From positions 1 to 28,255 of the forward strand of contig DATHCY010000122.1 of assembly GCA_035319305.1 (NCBI GenBank): a stretch of 28,255 nt of DNA, given 5' to 3'. Position 1 is the stretch's first letter, and every line of letters starts with the position of its first letter. Positions 7,575 to 13,994 of this stretch are shown in pieces. The DNA comes from Methanocella_A sp035319305. GTDB taxonomy: Archaea; Halobacteriota; Methanocellia; Methanocellales; Methanocellaceae. Below the pieces are notes generated by a model. The model searched no databases, was not told the origin of the DNA, and saw nothing but the letters and a program-made list of their open reading frames with translations. The translations under genes and the position numbers were made by a program.

Positions 7575-7627
7575 TTGTAAAAAGGTAAGATACAACAGGT
7601 AATAGGACGCTTACTCATTACCTGTTG
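7575..7627 (-). terminator. Terminator of mtd
   Basis: A perfect 11-bp inverted repeat, CAACAGGTAAT (7593-7603) with ATTACCTGTTG (7617-7627), has a 13-nt loop, lies 10 nt after the mtd stop codon and is followed on the minus strand by a T-rich run (about 7580-7586). This suits a stem-loop plus oligo-T end for a highly expressed gene. The perfect symmetry also allows a protein-binding site for the K+ channel promoter. Confidence 0.65.
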
Positions 7628-7636
7628 CGGTAAACT

Positions 7637-8464
7637 TTACTCAGGTTTTGTCATCAGAGCGGTCTTAGAGAGGACCTTACCATCTGCGGCGTGCGGGGTT
7701 CGGAGAACCGAGTCCATGGCCTTATCCATTTCCCTAGCCTCGTCGAGAAGCTTGGCAGCCTGCCTGAGCAGCTCGTGGGCGGCGCAGACCGTGATAATAT
7801 ACTGGTCCATCTCCTTCTGCATGAAGCAGCCCTGAAGGTCGAGGTCGCCGACTTTCTCTGCCATAGTATAGGCAGCTATGGCCTTGGCTTTGGCGTACGG
7901 GTTCTTGTAGCCCGCCTCGGCGACGGCCTTCTCGGCGGATACGACGATCTGCGGTAGTGCCGGGGTCTGGCCTGCGGCGATCGAGGCGATCAGAGTGTCT
8001 AGCTCCTTCTGAATGAGCCTGACGACGCCGGTTTCGGTGAGCACCTTGGTCATCTCGGCGTTGAACAGCACCATCTCAGTGGGATCCAGAAACTGCCTGC
8101 GGGCGCCGATCATGGAGTCGGCCTTTACGATGAAGAAGCCAAAGCCCTTGGCCTTCAGGTCGTCCTTGATCTTCATCACTGGAACATCCGAGACAACAAT
8201 GACCGGAACGCCAGCCTCCTTAATCATATCCCTCGCCTTGGTCGGGCCGGGGATAGTGGCGTTCGGGCTGATCACAATACATACTTGGGGCTTGAAATCA
8301 AGGATCTTCTTGACAGCTTCCTCTGCCTCGGGCTCGCCCAGCTTGGCGCCGGTGCCGACGGACCTGACGAAAACGTCCCTGTCCGCGCGCTCATCAAGGA
8401 TAAGGTCGATATACCTCGAAGTACCAAGATTACCTAACTTAACAATACCTACTCTTACGGTCAT
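7637..8464 (-). CDS. mtd: F420-dependent methylenetetrahydromethanopterin dehydrogenase
   Basis: Mtd reduces methenyl-H4MPT to methylene-H4MPT with reduced F420, a cytoplasmic step of CO2-to-methane reduction, and runs in reverse when methyl groups are oxidised. The N terminus VRVGIVKLGNLGTSRYIDLILDERADR and the blocks VISPNATIPGPTKAR and ADSMIGARRQFLDPTEM are diagnostic. The length of 275 aa is standard. ATG 8464 follows a TATA box (8495-8503) by about 35 nt, predicting a leader of about 10 nt. The gene is monocistronic, with a strong terminator immediately after it. It is the best single indicator that the organism is a methanogen or a close relative. Confidence 0.97.
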   Translation of the reverse strand: MTVRVGIVKLGNLGTSRYIDLILDERADRDVFVRSVGTGAKLGEPEAEEAVKKILDFKPQVCIVISPNATIPGPTKARDMIKEAGVPVIVVSDVPVMKIKDDLKAKGFGFFIVKADSMIGARRQFLDPTEMVLFNAEMTKVLTETGVVRLIQKELDTLIASIAAGQTPALPQIVVSAEKAVAEAGYKNPYAKAKAIAAYTMAEKVGDLDLQGCFMQKEMDQYIITVCAAHELLRQAAKLLDEAREMDKAMDSVLRTPHAADGKVLSKTALMTKPE

Positions 8465-8494
8465 AATAATCCCTTAAGCTATTGATGAGAAGCC

Positions 8495-8503
8495 GATATA
8501 TAG
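8495..8503 (-). promoter_or_regulatory. TATA box of mtd
   Basis: The minus strand reads CTATATATC, centred about 35 nt before the mtd ATG. Transcription would begin near 8474. Confidence 0.6.
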
Positions 8504-8994
8504 CTTTCTGCTCGCAGGGATTACGACTGTAACTGAATCGCCACCTAGTGTGTATCGCATGCCATTATGGTCTAAAAATACGGTTAGAAAGCGTAACCTT
8601 AATATAGTAACACATGGCCACATTACCGCTTTAACATGAGGACAGGCTACTGCCAACCGAATGGATGTGTATGGGTAGATCAAAGATCGATCGCTTGGTT
8701 GAAGAAAGTTATATAACTAGTAAGTAGTTCCAGCAATGGTATCTTATAAGCTGATGCATAGATAGCGAATCCGTATGATTTAAATCATGGATGGATGAAC
8801 GTATCCTGTACTTCCACTAGCATTAAATAGTATTGGGTACTATATTGAAGCGTTTACCCTGCAAGCATCAAATTGATAAAATTTGTGGTAACCATGTTAC
8901 ACTTTAAAACGATATTTGAGGGCACCTTCCGATGCAGAGTTGGCATACTAAAGCGTGATTAATGCCCTTGAAAAGGATGCAAGGGTGCGAGGTA

Positions 8995-9025
8995 GACGCC
9001 CATGATAAAAGTCGTGGGAAGTCAC
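8995..9025 (+). repeat. IS200/IS605 right-end-like hairpin, copy C
   Basis: CCCATGA (8999-9005) pairs with TCGTGGG (9012-9018), seven pairs with one G-T, around loop TAAAAG. AAGTCAC follows directly, the same tail as copy B. In one frame the left side reads DAHD, comparable to EAHEL at copy B, a possible trace of a TnpB C terminus. It lies 34 nt before the DUF4870 ATG. Confidence 0.5.
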
Positions 9026-9058
9026 AGATAGATTGACTGATTGAGGAGTTTATCAACT

Positions 9059-9352
9059 ATGGCTGAATTATATCTTGTACCGGAACAGAACCGGCTAATA
9101 GTATTTATAGGATATATATTGACTTGGCTGGGAGGCATTATCATCCTCCTGGTTGGAAAGGACGATAGGACCATGAAGTTTCATGCTTTCCAGGCGATCA
9201 TACTGGGCATTGTAGTCGTGTTGACCTGCTGGTTCTGCGTAGGGTTCCTGATCTGGCTCTATATGATCTACGGTGGGTTCCTAGTATATTCTGGCAAGGA
9301 GTTTCGTGCGCCGGTCATCGCCGATTTCGTCGAGAGTAACCTGATGAAGTAA
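9059..9352 (+). CDS. DUF4870 (Tic20-like) small membrane protein
   Basis: A 97-aa membrane protein. It has the DUF4870 pattern: LVPEQNRLIVFIGYILTWLGGIIILL, then a polar KDDRTMKFHAFQAIILG, a second hydrophobic stretch, and a C-terminal amphipathic end. About three transmembrane helices are predicted. The KFHAFQA block is the most conserved part of the family; its function is unknown. ATG 9059 is chosen over TTG 9041; GAGGAG about 10 nt upstream can serve as RBS. The IS-like copy C lies just upstream and may have brought the promoter. Confidence 0.85.
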   Translation: MAELYLVPEQNRLIVFIGYILTWLGGIIILLVGKDDRTMKFHAFQAIILGIVVVLTCWFCVGFLIWLYMIYGGFLVYSGKEFRAPVIADFVESNLMK

Positions 9353-9390
9353 GCCCCTTTTATATTTTCCCTTTTCCCCAGCTACAAAGC

Positions 9391-9399
9391 CTTTTATCA
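9391..9399 (+). promoter_or_regulatory. TATA box of kae1-bud32
   Basis: CTTTTATCA is centred about 33 nt before ATG 9429, so the mRNA would have a leader of roughly 8 nt. No SD precedes the ATG, in line with a near-leaderless transcript. Confidence 0.5.
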
Positions 9400-9428
9400 T
9401 CCTCTGTCAATATTAGTCCTGAATTCTT

Positions 9429-10400
9429 ATGCAGTCAACCAGGGTGCTCGGTATTGAAGGCACGGCTTGGAGTCTCTCCGCCGCGATCGTAGACAGGGAT
9501 AAAGTCTACGCGGAGGCCTCACACCCCTACGTGCCGGAGACGGGTGGAATTCACCCCATGGCCGCCGCTCAGCACCACGCGAATCACGTGGCCCGGATCA
9601 TACGACAGACACTTGATTCCGGCCACAGCTTCGATGGTGTTGCCTTCTCTCAGGGACCGGGGCTCGGCCCTTGCCTGCGAACCGTGGCAACCGCTGCCAG
9701 GGCGCTGTCATTGGCTTACGATGTGCCGTTGATAGGCGTCAACCACTGCGTTGCCCATATTGAAGTCGGCCGGTGGCAGACCGGTTGCCATGATCCCGTC
9801 GTCTTATATGTCAGCGGGGCGAACTCTCAGGTGCTTGCCTTCCGGAGGGGCAGATATAGGATCTTTGGGGAGACATTGGATATCGGCATCGGCAACGCGC
9901 TGGACAAGTTCGGGCGGCATCTGGGGCTGCAGCATCCGGGCGGGCCCAAGATCGAGGCACTGGCAAAAGAGGGAACAAGTTATATAGATCTGCCATATGT
10001 CGTCAAGGGCATGGACCTCTCGTTCTCAGGTATGATGTCTGCGGCAAAGGAGGCTGCAGCCAAGCATTCAAAAGAGGACGTCTGCTTCTCGTTGCAAGAG
10101 AATGCGTTTGCCATGCTGGTGGAGGTGACTGAGCGGGCGCTGGCCCACACAGGCAAGGGAGAAGTGCTTATCGGTGGTGGAGTCGGTGCTAATATGCGCC
10201 TGCAGGCCATGCTGGAGGCTATGTGCACAGACCGGGGGGCCCGGTTCTACGCTCCTCCTCGCAGGTATTTCGGAGACAACGGTGCAATGATTGCCTATAC
10301 TGGGTTGCTCCAGCTCGAGCATGATATGACTCTGGACGTTTCGGACTCAGCGGTAAACCCGACGTTCCGGCCGGACGAGGTGGATATCCCGTGGCTGTGA
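9429..10400 (+). CDS. kae1: KEOPS subunit Kae1 (tRNA N6-threonylcarbamoyladenosine synthase)
   Basis: Kae1 transfers threonylcarbamoyl to A37 of ANN-decoding tRNAs as the catalytic subunit of KEOPS. The ASKHA-fold landmarks are present: VLGIEGTAWS at the start, QGPGLGPCLR, GVNHCVAHIEVGRW with metal ligands His106 and His110, VSGANSQVLAF, HPGGPKIEALA, GGVGANMRLQ and RYFGDNGAMIAY with Asp283. The length of 323 aa fits the stand-alone form. It ends at TGA 10398-10400, overlapping the bud32 start. Many euryarchaea encode Kae1 and Bud32 as one fused chain; here they are separate but abutting. Confidence 0.96.
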   Translation: MQSTRVLGIEGTAWSLSAAIVDRDKVYAEASHPYVPETGGIHPMAAAQHHANHVARIIRQTLDSGHSFDGVAFSQGPGLGPCLRTVATAARALSLAYDVPLIGVNHCVAHIEVGRWQTGCHDPVVLYVSGANSQVLAFRRGRYRIFGETLDIGIGNALDKFGRHLGLQHPGGPKIEALAKEGTSYIDLPYVVKGMDLSFSGMMSAAKEAAAKHSKEDVCFSLQENAFAMLVEVTERALAHTGKGEVLIGGGVGANMRLQAMLEAMCTDRGARFYAPPRRYFGDNGAMIAYTGLLQLEHDMTLDVSDSAVNPTFRPDEVDIPWL

Positions 10401-10981
10401 GCGAGGTTAGGGGGGCCGAAGCGGTGGTCGGGCTGTTGTCCGACCGGGTCATCAAGACTCGGGTGCCTAAGAGCTACCGGGTTCGGGAGTTGGACGAGCG
10501 GCTGCGTATGGAACGAACCCGGGCGGAAGCCAAAATCATAAGCGAGGCTCGGAGGCTTGGCATTCCCACGCCCATAGTATACGATATACATGAGTTCTCG
10601 TTGGAGATGGAGAGGATATGGGGCGAGCCTATAAAACATGTCATATCACTCGGGCTTTCCCGCAGTGCAGGCGTGCTTGTAGGCCGCTTGCACCGGGGCG
10701 GCCTCATCCATGGCGACCTGACTACGTCCAATATGATCGTGAAGGATGACAGGATATACTTGATCGACTTCGGGCTTTCCTACTGGGATATGACCCTTGA
10801 GTCTAGGGGTGTTGATGTGCATGTTTACTATCAGACGCTTATCAGTTCCCATGAAAACCACAAAGAACTAATGGCCGCCTTCGCCGACGGTTATCGATCA
10901 TCCTTCCCCGGCGCAGAGGAAGTGCTGCGGAGGGTGAAAGAGATCGAGTACCGGGGCCGGTACAAGGTCGAGACGCTATGA
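10397..10981 (+). CDS. bud32: KEOPS kinase/ATPase subunit Bud32
   Basis: Bud32 is the small atypical RIO-like kinase/ATPase that activates Kae1 in KEOPS. Visible motifs are GAEAVV, VIKTRVPKSYRVRELDERLR with the ATP lysine, catalytic loop LIHGDLTTSN, and LIDFGLSYWD with the metal-binding Asp. The length is 194 aa from GTG 10397, which overlaps the kae1 stop as GTGA; an in-frame GTG at 10391 would add two residues. The 4-nt overlap predicts translational coupling and equal dosage of the two subunits. It ends YRGRYKVETL, near the usual Arg/Tyr-rich tail. It is convergent with the surface protein gene, 32 nt away. Confidence 0.95.
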   Translation: MSEVRGAEAVVGLLSDRVIKTRVPKSYRVRELDERLRMERTRAEAKIISEARRLGIPTPIVYDIHEFSLEMERIWGEPIKHVISLGLSRSAGVLVGRLHRGGLIHGDLTTSNMIVKDDRIYLIDFGLSYWDMTLESRGVDVHVYYQTLISSHENHKELMAAFADGYRSSFPGAEEVLRRVKEIEYRGRYKVETL

Positions 10982-11013
10982 GACCTCAGCGTCGGCGTCG
11001 GCCTCTTCCTTTT

Positions 11014-11889
11014 CTACCTGAGCTTTCTGTATGCTACGGCGAGGCCTATACCTCCCAAGGCAGCTATGATCTCAAAACCTGGTGTGGGCACAGTCGTCGG
11101 CGAAGATGCTGCCGTTGCGGTCGCAGTCCTAGACGGCATCCCTGTTGCGTTAGCCTGTGGCGTCGCAGTGGCGTTTACAGTAGCGTTTGGGCTGGGTGAA
11201 ACGAATGGCACAGTAGTCGCAGTCGTATTGCTCGGCGCCATCTGAAGCGGGTAGTATGTGCCGTTGAGCGCCTTGGCGGAGATATTAATTGTGGTCATGT
11301 TTCCTTCCATCGGCGCGGACAGCGTGGTGACGAACTGGCTGTCGTCATTCGTATACCCGTATAGCGGGTCGAGCTGGCCTTGGGTTGAATAGGTGGTGAT
11401 AAACCATCCTTTGCCTATTTTTTTCATCCAGTAATCGTATATGGTGAAGGTCACCGTAGCTTTGCCGGTCTCCAGTGGTATGGATGTGGAGGAAGTCTGT
11501 ATGTCCACATAGTATGGCTCGGGCTCAAGCACGACGTTGGCAGTATAGCTGACGCTGCCTGTCGTCTCTATGGGGTTAGATATGCCTGTTGAGTACATGG
11601 GTGCCCAGGCGAAGACTGAGAAGTTGCCCGCAGGCACGTTGGTAAACTGGTAGAAGCCGTCGGTACCAACTTGCATGGTGAAGTTATCGATGGCTTCCGA
11701 TGTGTTAGAGGCGTTCACGAGCATGACTTGGGTGCCGTTGATCGATACTCCGGTAGACGAGGATACCTTGCCGGAAATACTGGCGTTCACCGCCGCAGGT
11801 GTTGCCTGGGCGAAGGATGGCGCCAGTGTGACGATCCCCAGCAGCATGATTGATACTGCCAGGACGATCAGGAGACTAACCGATTTCAT
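11014..11889 (-). CDS. Secreted cell-surface protein with PGF-CTERM-like anchor
   Basis: A 291-aa exported protein. The N terminus MKSVSLLIVLAVSIMLLGIVTLAPSFAQA is a signal peptide. Residues about 35-110 (ISGKVSSSTGVSINGTQVML...YQFTNVPAGNFSVFAW) look like a carboxypeptidase-regulatory-like beta-sandwich. A second beta-rich part follows, with YDYWMKKIGKGWFITTY. The C-terminal region is a Thr/Ala/Pro linker, then TPGFEIIAALGGIGLAVAYRKLR: a PGF-type motif, a hydrophobic helix and basic residues, as in archaeosortase substrates. Several N-x-(S/T) sites suggest N-glycosylation. ATG 11889 is preferred to TTG 11898; AT-rich TATA-like DNA (about 11915-11923) lies upstream. Substrate or partner unknown. 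Confidence 0.85.
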   Translation of the reverse strand: MKSVSLLIVLAVSIMLLGIVTLAPSFAQATPAAVNASISGKVSSSTGVSINGTQVMLVNASNTSEAIDNFTMQVGTDGFYQFTNVPAGNFSVFAWAPMYSTGISNPIETTGSVSYTANVVLEPEPYYVDIQTSSTSIPLETGKATVTFTIYDYWMKKIGKGWFITTYSTQGQLDPLYGYTNDDSQFVTTLSAPMEGNMTTINISAKALNGTYYPLQMAPSNTTATTVPFVSPSPNATVNATATPQANATGMPSRTATATAASSPTTVPTPGFEIIAALGGIGLAVAYRKLR

Positions 11890-11944
11890 ATATATCAAAT
11901 ATATTAAAGACGATTACATATATTAACTTTATTTAACTCCGAGG

Positions 11945-12823
11945 TTAGATCGTATCTACCGTTTTTGACGTCATGAAACCCTCTAGCTCTCCAGGGGTGA
12001 TCCGCCTATAGCTACCCCGGACCATACATTTTAATGCCCCTGCAGCGCTCGCAGTACGCAGCCGTTCAGGAAGCGATAAGCCATTCAGGCTCGCATGGAT
12101 ATAACCGGCCGCGAACGCGGCACCTGCTCCAGTGCAATCGATCGCCTTGATTCTATGCGCCTGCATCGATATAGTCTCTTCCGAACTGCTGCAGAGCAGG
12201 CCTCTTTCGCCCAGCGTGGCGATGGAGATACTCGCCCCTGCATCCCGCAACCCCAGGACGGCCATTTCAGGGCTCAATTCCCGGGCCCTGGCGTAGTCTT
12301 CCCCGATGATCGCACAATCAAACGGGCATGTTATGGTCATCTCCTCGCCATTGACGTTCAGCAGTGATGGTACTCCGGCGGTCTTTGCCTGTTCTCCCAT
12401 GATCCTCGCGTTGCGGCCATAGCATCCGCAGGCATAGAGATATCTAGAATCAGCAATGAGCCCCGTCGGCGCCTGGATCTGCTCCAGTGGCGTGTCCTCG
12501 TGGAAGGTGATCGATGTCCTATCGCCATGTCTTCCAACGATCACGGCGCTAATGCTCGTATTTCCTGAGTTATCCACATACAGATCGATGCCGAACTGTC
12601 TCAGTATCTCCCGCAGATACTCGCCCATCGGATCGTCTCCGATCGGCCCTCCGGATAGCGCGACCCTTCGGCCCAGCCCAGCTAGGGTGAGCGCGACCAG
12701 GGTCGCATCCCCGCCCGGCGATAGCCGATAGTCTGTGGCGCTCGCCTGGGCACCTCTCGAGGGTGGTTCGGTTCGGCCCGAGATGTCCAGGGAGATCGCC
12801 CCATAACACAGCGCATCGTACAC
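11945..12823 (-). CDS. PfkB/ribokinase-fold protein lacking the catalytic Asp
   Basis: A 292-aa protein of the PfkB sugar/nucleoside kinase fold. The N-terminal substrate motif reads SPGGDATLVALTLAGLG (residues 36-51), where most relatives have Asn at Leu42. The ATP-site motif near the end reads DCTGAGAAFAAGY (229-241). The family signature is D-T-x-G-A-G-D, and the last Asp, the catalytic base, is Ala235 here (codon GCC, one base from GAC). TLGERGLLCSS is the usual strand before it. The fold thus looks intact while catalysis is probably lost or altered, so it could bind rather than phosphorylate its ligand. The GTG start (12823) lies 3 nt after the TrmB gene stop, so both share an operon. 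A sequencing error at one base is the main alternative. Confidence 0.85.
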   Translation of the reverse strand: MYDALCYGAISLDISGRTEPPSRGAQASATDYRLSPGGDATLVALTLAGLGRRVALSGGPIGDDPMGEYLREILRQFGIDLYVDNSGNTSISAVIVGRHGDRTSITFHEDTPLEQIQAPTGLIADSRYLYACGCYGRNARIMGEQAKTAGVPSLLNVNGEEMTITCPFDCAIIGEDYARARELSPEMAVLGLRDAGASISIATLGERGLLCSSSEETISMQAHRIKAIDCTGAGAAFAAGYIHASLNGLSLPERLRTASAAGALKCMVRGSYRRITPGELEGFMTSKTVDTI

Positions 12824-12826
12824 GGT

Positions 12827-13666
12827 CTACCCTCTACGCTTCGTCTTTTTTTTATCAGGGGCCTTCGTCAGCTGTATAATGCCCTCCCACAGGAAGCGAT
12901 CGTCGAGCCTCATAAACGTGATCAGCGACCTGTTGGTCGTATATAGTCCCGAGAGCGTATCGCCGATGGGTGGTATAGACAGGAATTCCCTGTCGTCTAC
13001 CAGGAGTTCCAACAGGTTGTCCAACTTCATTTCGGCCGCCATTTCGATGATGTCGGGCTCCAGCAGGTCGCTGTTGCGGAAACTCGACGTCGGTATGACC
13101 TCCAGCTTGAGCCTGTCCTCGGCAAACGTCCTCTCGACCCTTTTCCTGAGACCCTCGTCGTTCGACAGGACGATGAGCTCAAAGGAAATCCCTTTGCCCG
13201 CAAGCTGCTCTACCTGCGGCAGGAACCGTTCGGCCATCACGCAATATACGCTCTTTGAGGCGCTCTTCAACATCTCTTTAACTTTGTATTCGATGTTGGC
13301 CTTTCCATAGATCGACCATAAACTATCCGCTTCGCTACGATCGATTTTTTCCTTCTCCAGCTCCCTGAGCGCCTCGAGCGACTCCGTGGCGGCTTTCTCG
13401 TGCACGTCCATTAACAGCCTGATCGCCATTTCTGGAGAAACTGCCCTGTAAGTCGCGGGCTTGGAATTTGCGATCACGACGAGCCCCGAGTCTTCGAGGC
13501 TCTGCAGGCTCTCGTAGACGCTGGGCTTGCTGATGCCTACGAAATCTACCAGCTCCTTAGCTTCGGCGTAGTCGTACCTGATGAGGGCGCAGTAGATGCG
13601 CGCCTCGTACTCGGACAGCCCGAGCGTTTTCAACGACCTGATCAGCTTGATTGAGATGTGGTTCAT
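12827..13666 (-). CDS. TrmB-family transcriptional regulator
   Basis: A 279-aa regulator. Residues about 8-75 form the TrmB winged helix (LKTLGLSEYEARIYCALIRY, then VGISKPSVYESLQSLEDSGLV). A helical linker (about 85-110) follows, then a PLD-like/TrmB C-terminal domain (SADSLWSIYGKANIEYKVKEM, ASKSVYCVMAERFLPQ) that in relatives senses sugars or other metabolites. ATG 13666 is the only good start. The gene leads an operon with the PfkB-fold protein and is divergent from two alpha/beta hydrolases. The 20-bp palindromes in the shared intergenic region are the likely binding sites. It may act as repressor of the hydrolases and of itself. Confidence 0.9.
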   Translation of the reverse strand: MNHISIKLIRSLKTLGLSEYEARIYCALIRYDYAEAKELVDFVGISKPSVYESLQSLEDSGLVVIANSKPATYRAVSPEMAIRLLMDVHEKAATESLEALRELEKEKIDRSEADSLWSIYGKANIEYKVKEMLKSASKSVYCVMAERFLPQVEQLAGKGISFELIVLSNDEGLRKRVERTFAEDRLKLEVIPTSSFRNSDLLEPDIIEMAAEMKLDNLLELLVDDREFLSIPPIGDTLSGLYTTNRSLITFMRLDDRFLWEGIIQLTKAPDKKKTKRRG

Positions 13667-13734
13667 GATATCCGACTTGAATAACCTATCACGATCTTTA
13701 CTGCCGTTAATGATTTTAAACTTTCGCCAATAAT

Positions 13735-13754
13735 GTAGTAAATAATTTTACTAC
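13735..13754. promoter_or_regulatory. Operator candidate O1 (20-bp palindrome)
   Basis: GTAGTAAA (13735-13742), TAAT, TTTACTAC (13747-13754): perfect 8-bp arms. It lies upstream of the rightward TATA (13766-13773) and also upstream of a leftward TATA-like TTTAAAAT (about 13715-13722) for the TrmB gene. The TACT...AGTA-type core is in line with known TrmB operators. Confidence 0.65.
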
Positions 13755-13765
13755 GACAAAAAAAA

Positions 13766-13773
13766 TTTTATAC
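13766..13773 (+). promoter_or_regulatory. TATA box of the hydrolase operon
   Basis: TTTTATAC is preceded by an A-rich run that could act as BRE. Initiation is expected about 25 nt downstream, near 13795, inside operator O2. Confidence 0.55.
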
Positions 13774-13794
13774 GTTTCATTCCATTAAGCACTT

Positions 13795-13814
13795 GTAGTA
13801 AAATATTTTACTTC
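13795..13814. promoter_or_regulatory. Operator candidate O2 (20-bp palindrome)
   Basis: GTAGTAAA (13795-13802), ATAT, TTTACTTC (13807-13814): the same length and spacing as O1 with one mismatch in the right arm. It starts exactly 60 bp after O1. It covers the predicted transcription start of the hydrolase operon, a position suited to repression. Confidence 0.65.
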
Positions 13815-13844
13815 TAATCTTATTAGCCATATGGAGGAAAGCGA

Positions 13845-13994
13845 ATGAGAGACGTGAAGATTTTCCAGATGAGCGTGCAAAAAATTTTCTTCAAAAACCC
13901 CGGACGGACTTTAACCTCATGTAGTTTAAACTCATGCGCAAGGTCGCCTTCTACAGGCAGGACCAACTCTTTCAAAAGGGGGGTACGGGAATGA
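13845..13994 (+). pseudogene. Short ORF: truncated duplicate of the hydrolase 5' end
   Basis: A 49-codon frame opening MRDVKIFQMSVQKIFFKNPGR, preceded by GGAGG (13833-13837) 7 nt before the ATG, the best RBS in the area. Its DNA aligns with the start of the next gene (offset 146 bp): ATGAG-GACG--AAGAT, then CA-AAAAT-TTCTTC and GGACG(T)GACTTTAAC. One base is missing relative to the intact copy, so the frame shifts and runs out. Its stop TGA (13992-13994) overlaps the ATG of the downstream hydrolase as ATGA. It may be a non-functional relic or act as a leader ORF that couples translation into the hydrolase gene. Confidence 0.55.

Larger units (their letters stand above)
8465..9058. other. 594-bp gene-free stretch between mtd and DUF4870
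   Basis: It holds the mtd promoter on its left and an IS-end-like hairpin on its right (8999-9025). In between I see only short inverted repeats (for example GGTTA/TAACC near 8582-8598 and AACTA/TAGTT near 8715-8729) and no supportable gene. Base composition is visibly more AT-rich than the flanking genes. It may be eroded mobile DNA. Confidence 0.5.

Noticed and set aside
8474..8683. 69-aa minus-strand ORF upstream of mtd
   Set aside because: It covers the mtd TATA box and leader and has no family resemblance.
13934..13990. Upstream ATG extending hydrolase 1 by 19 residues
   Set aside because: The duplicated start region, the RBS position and the ATGA overlap all point to ATG 13991.
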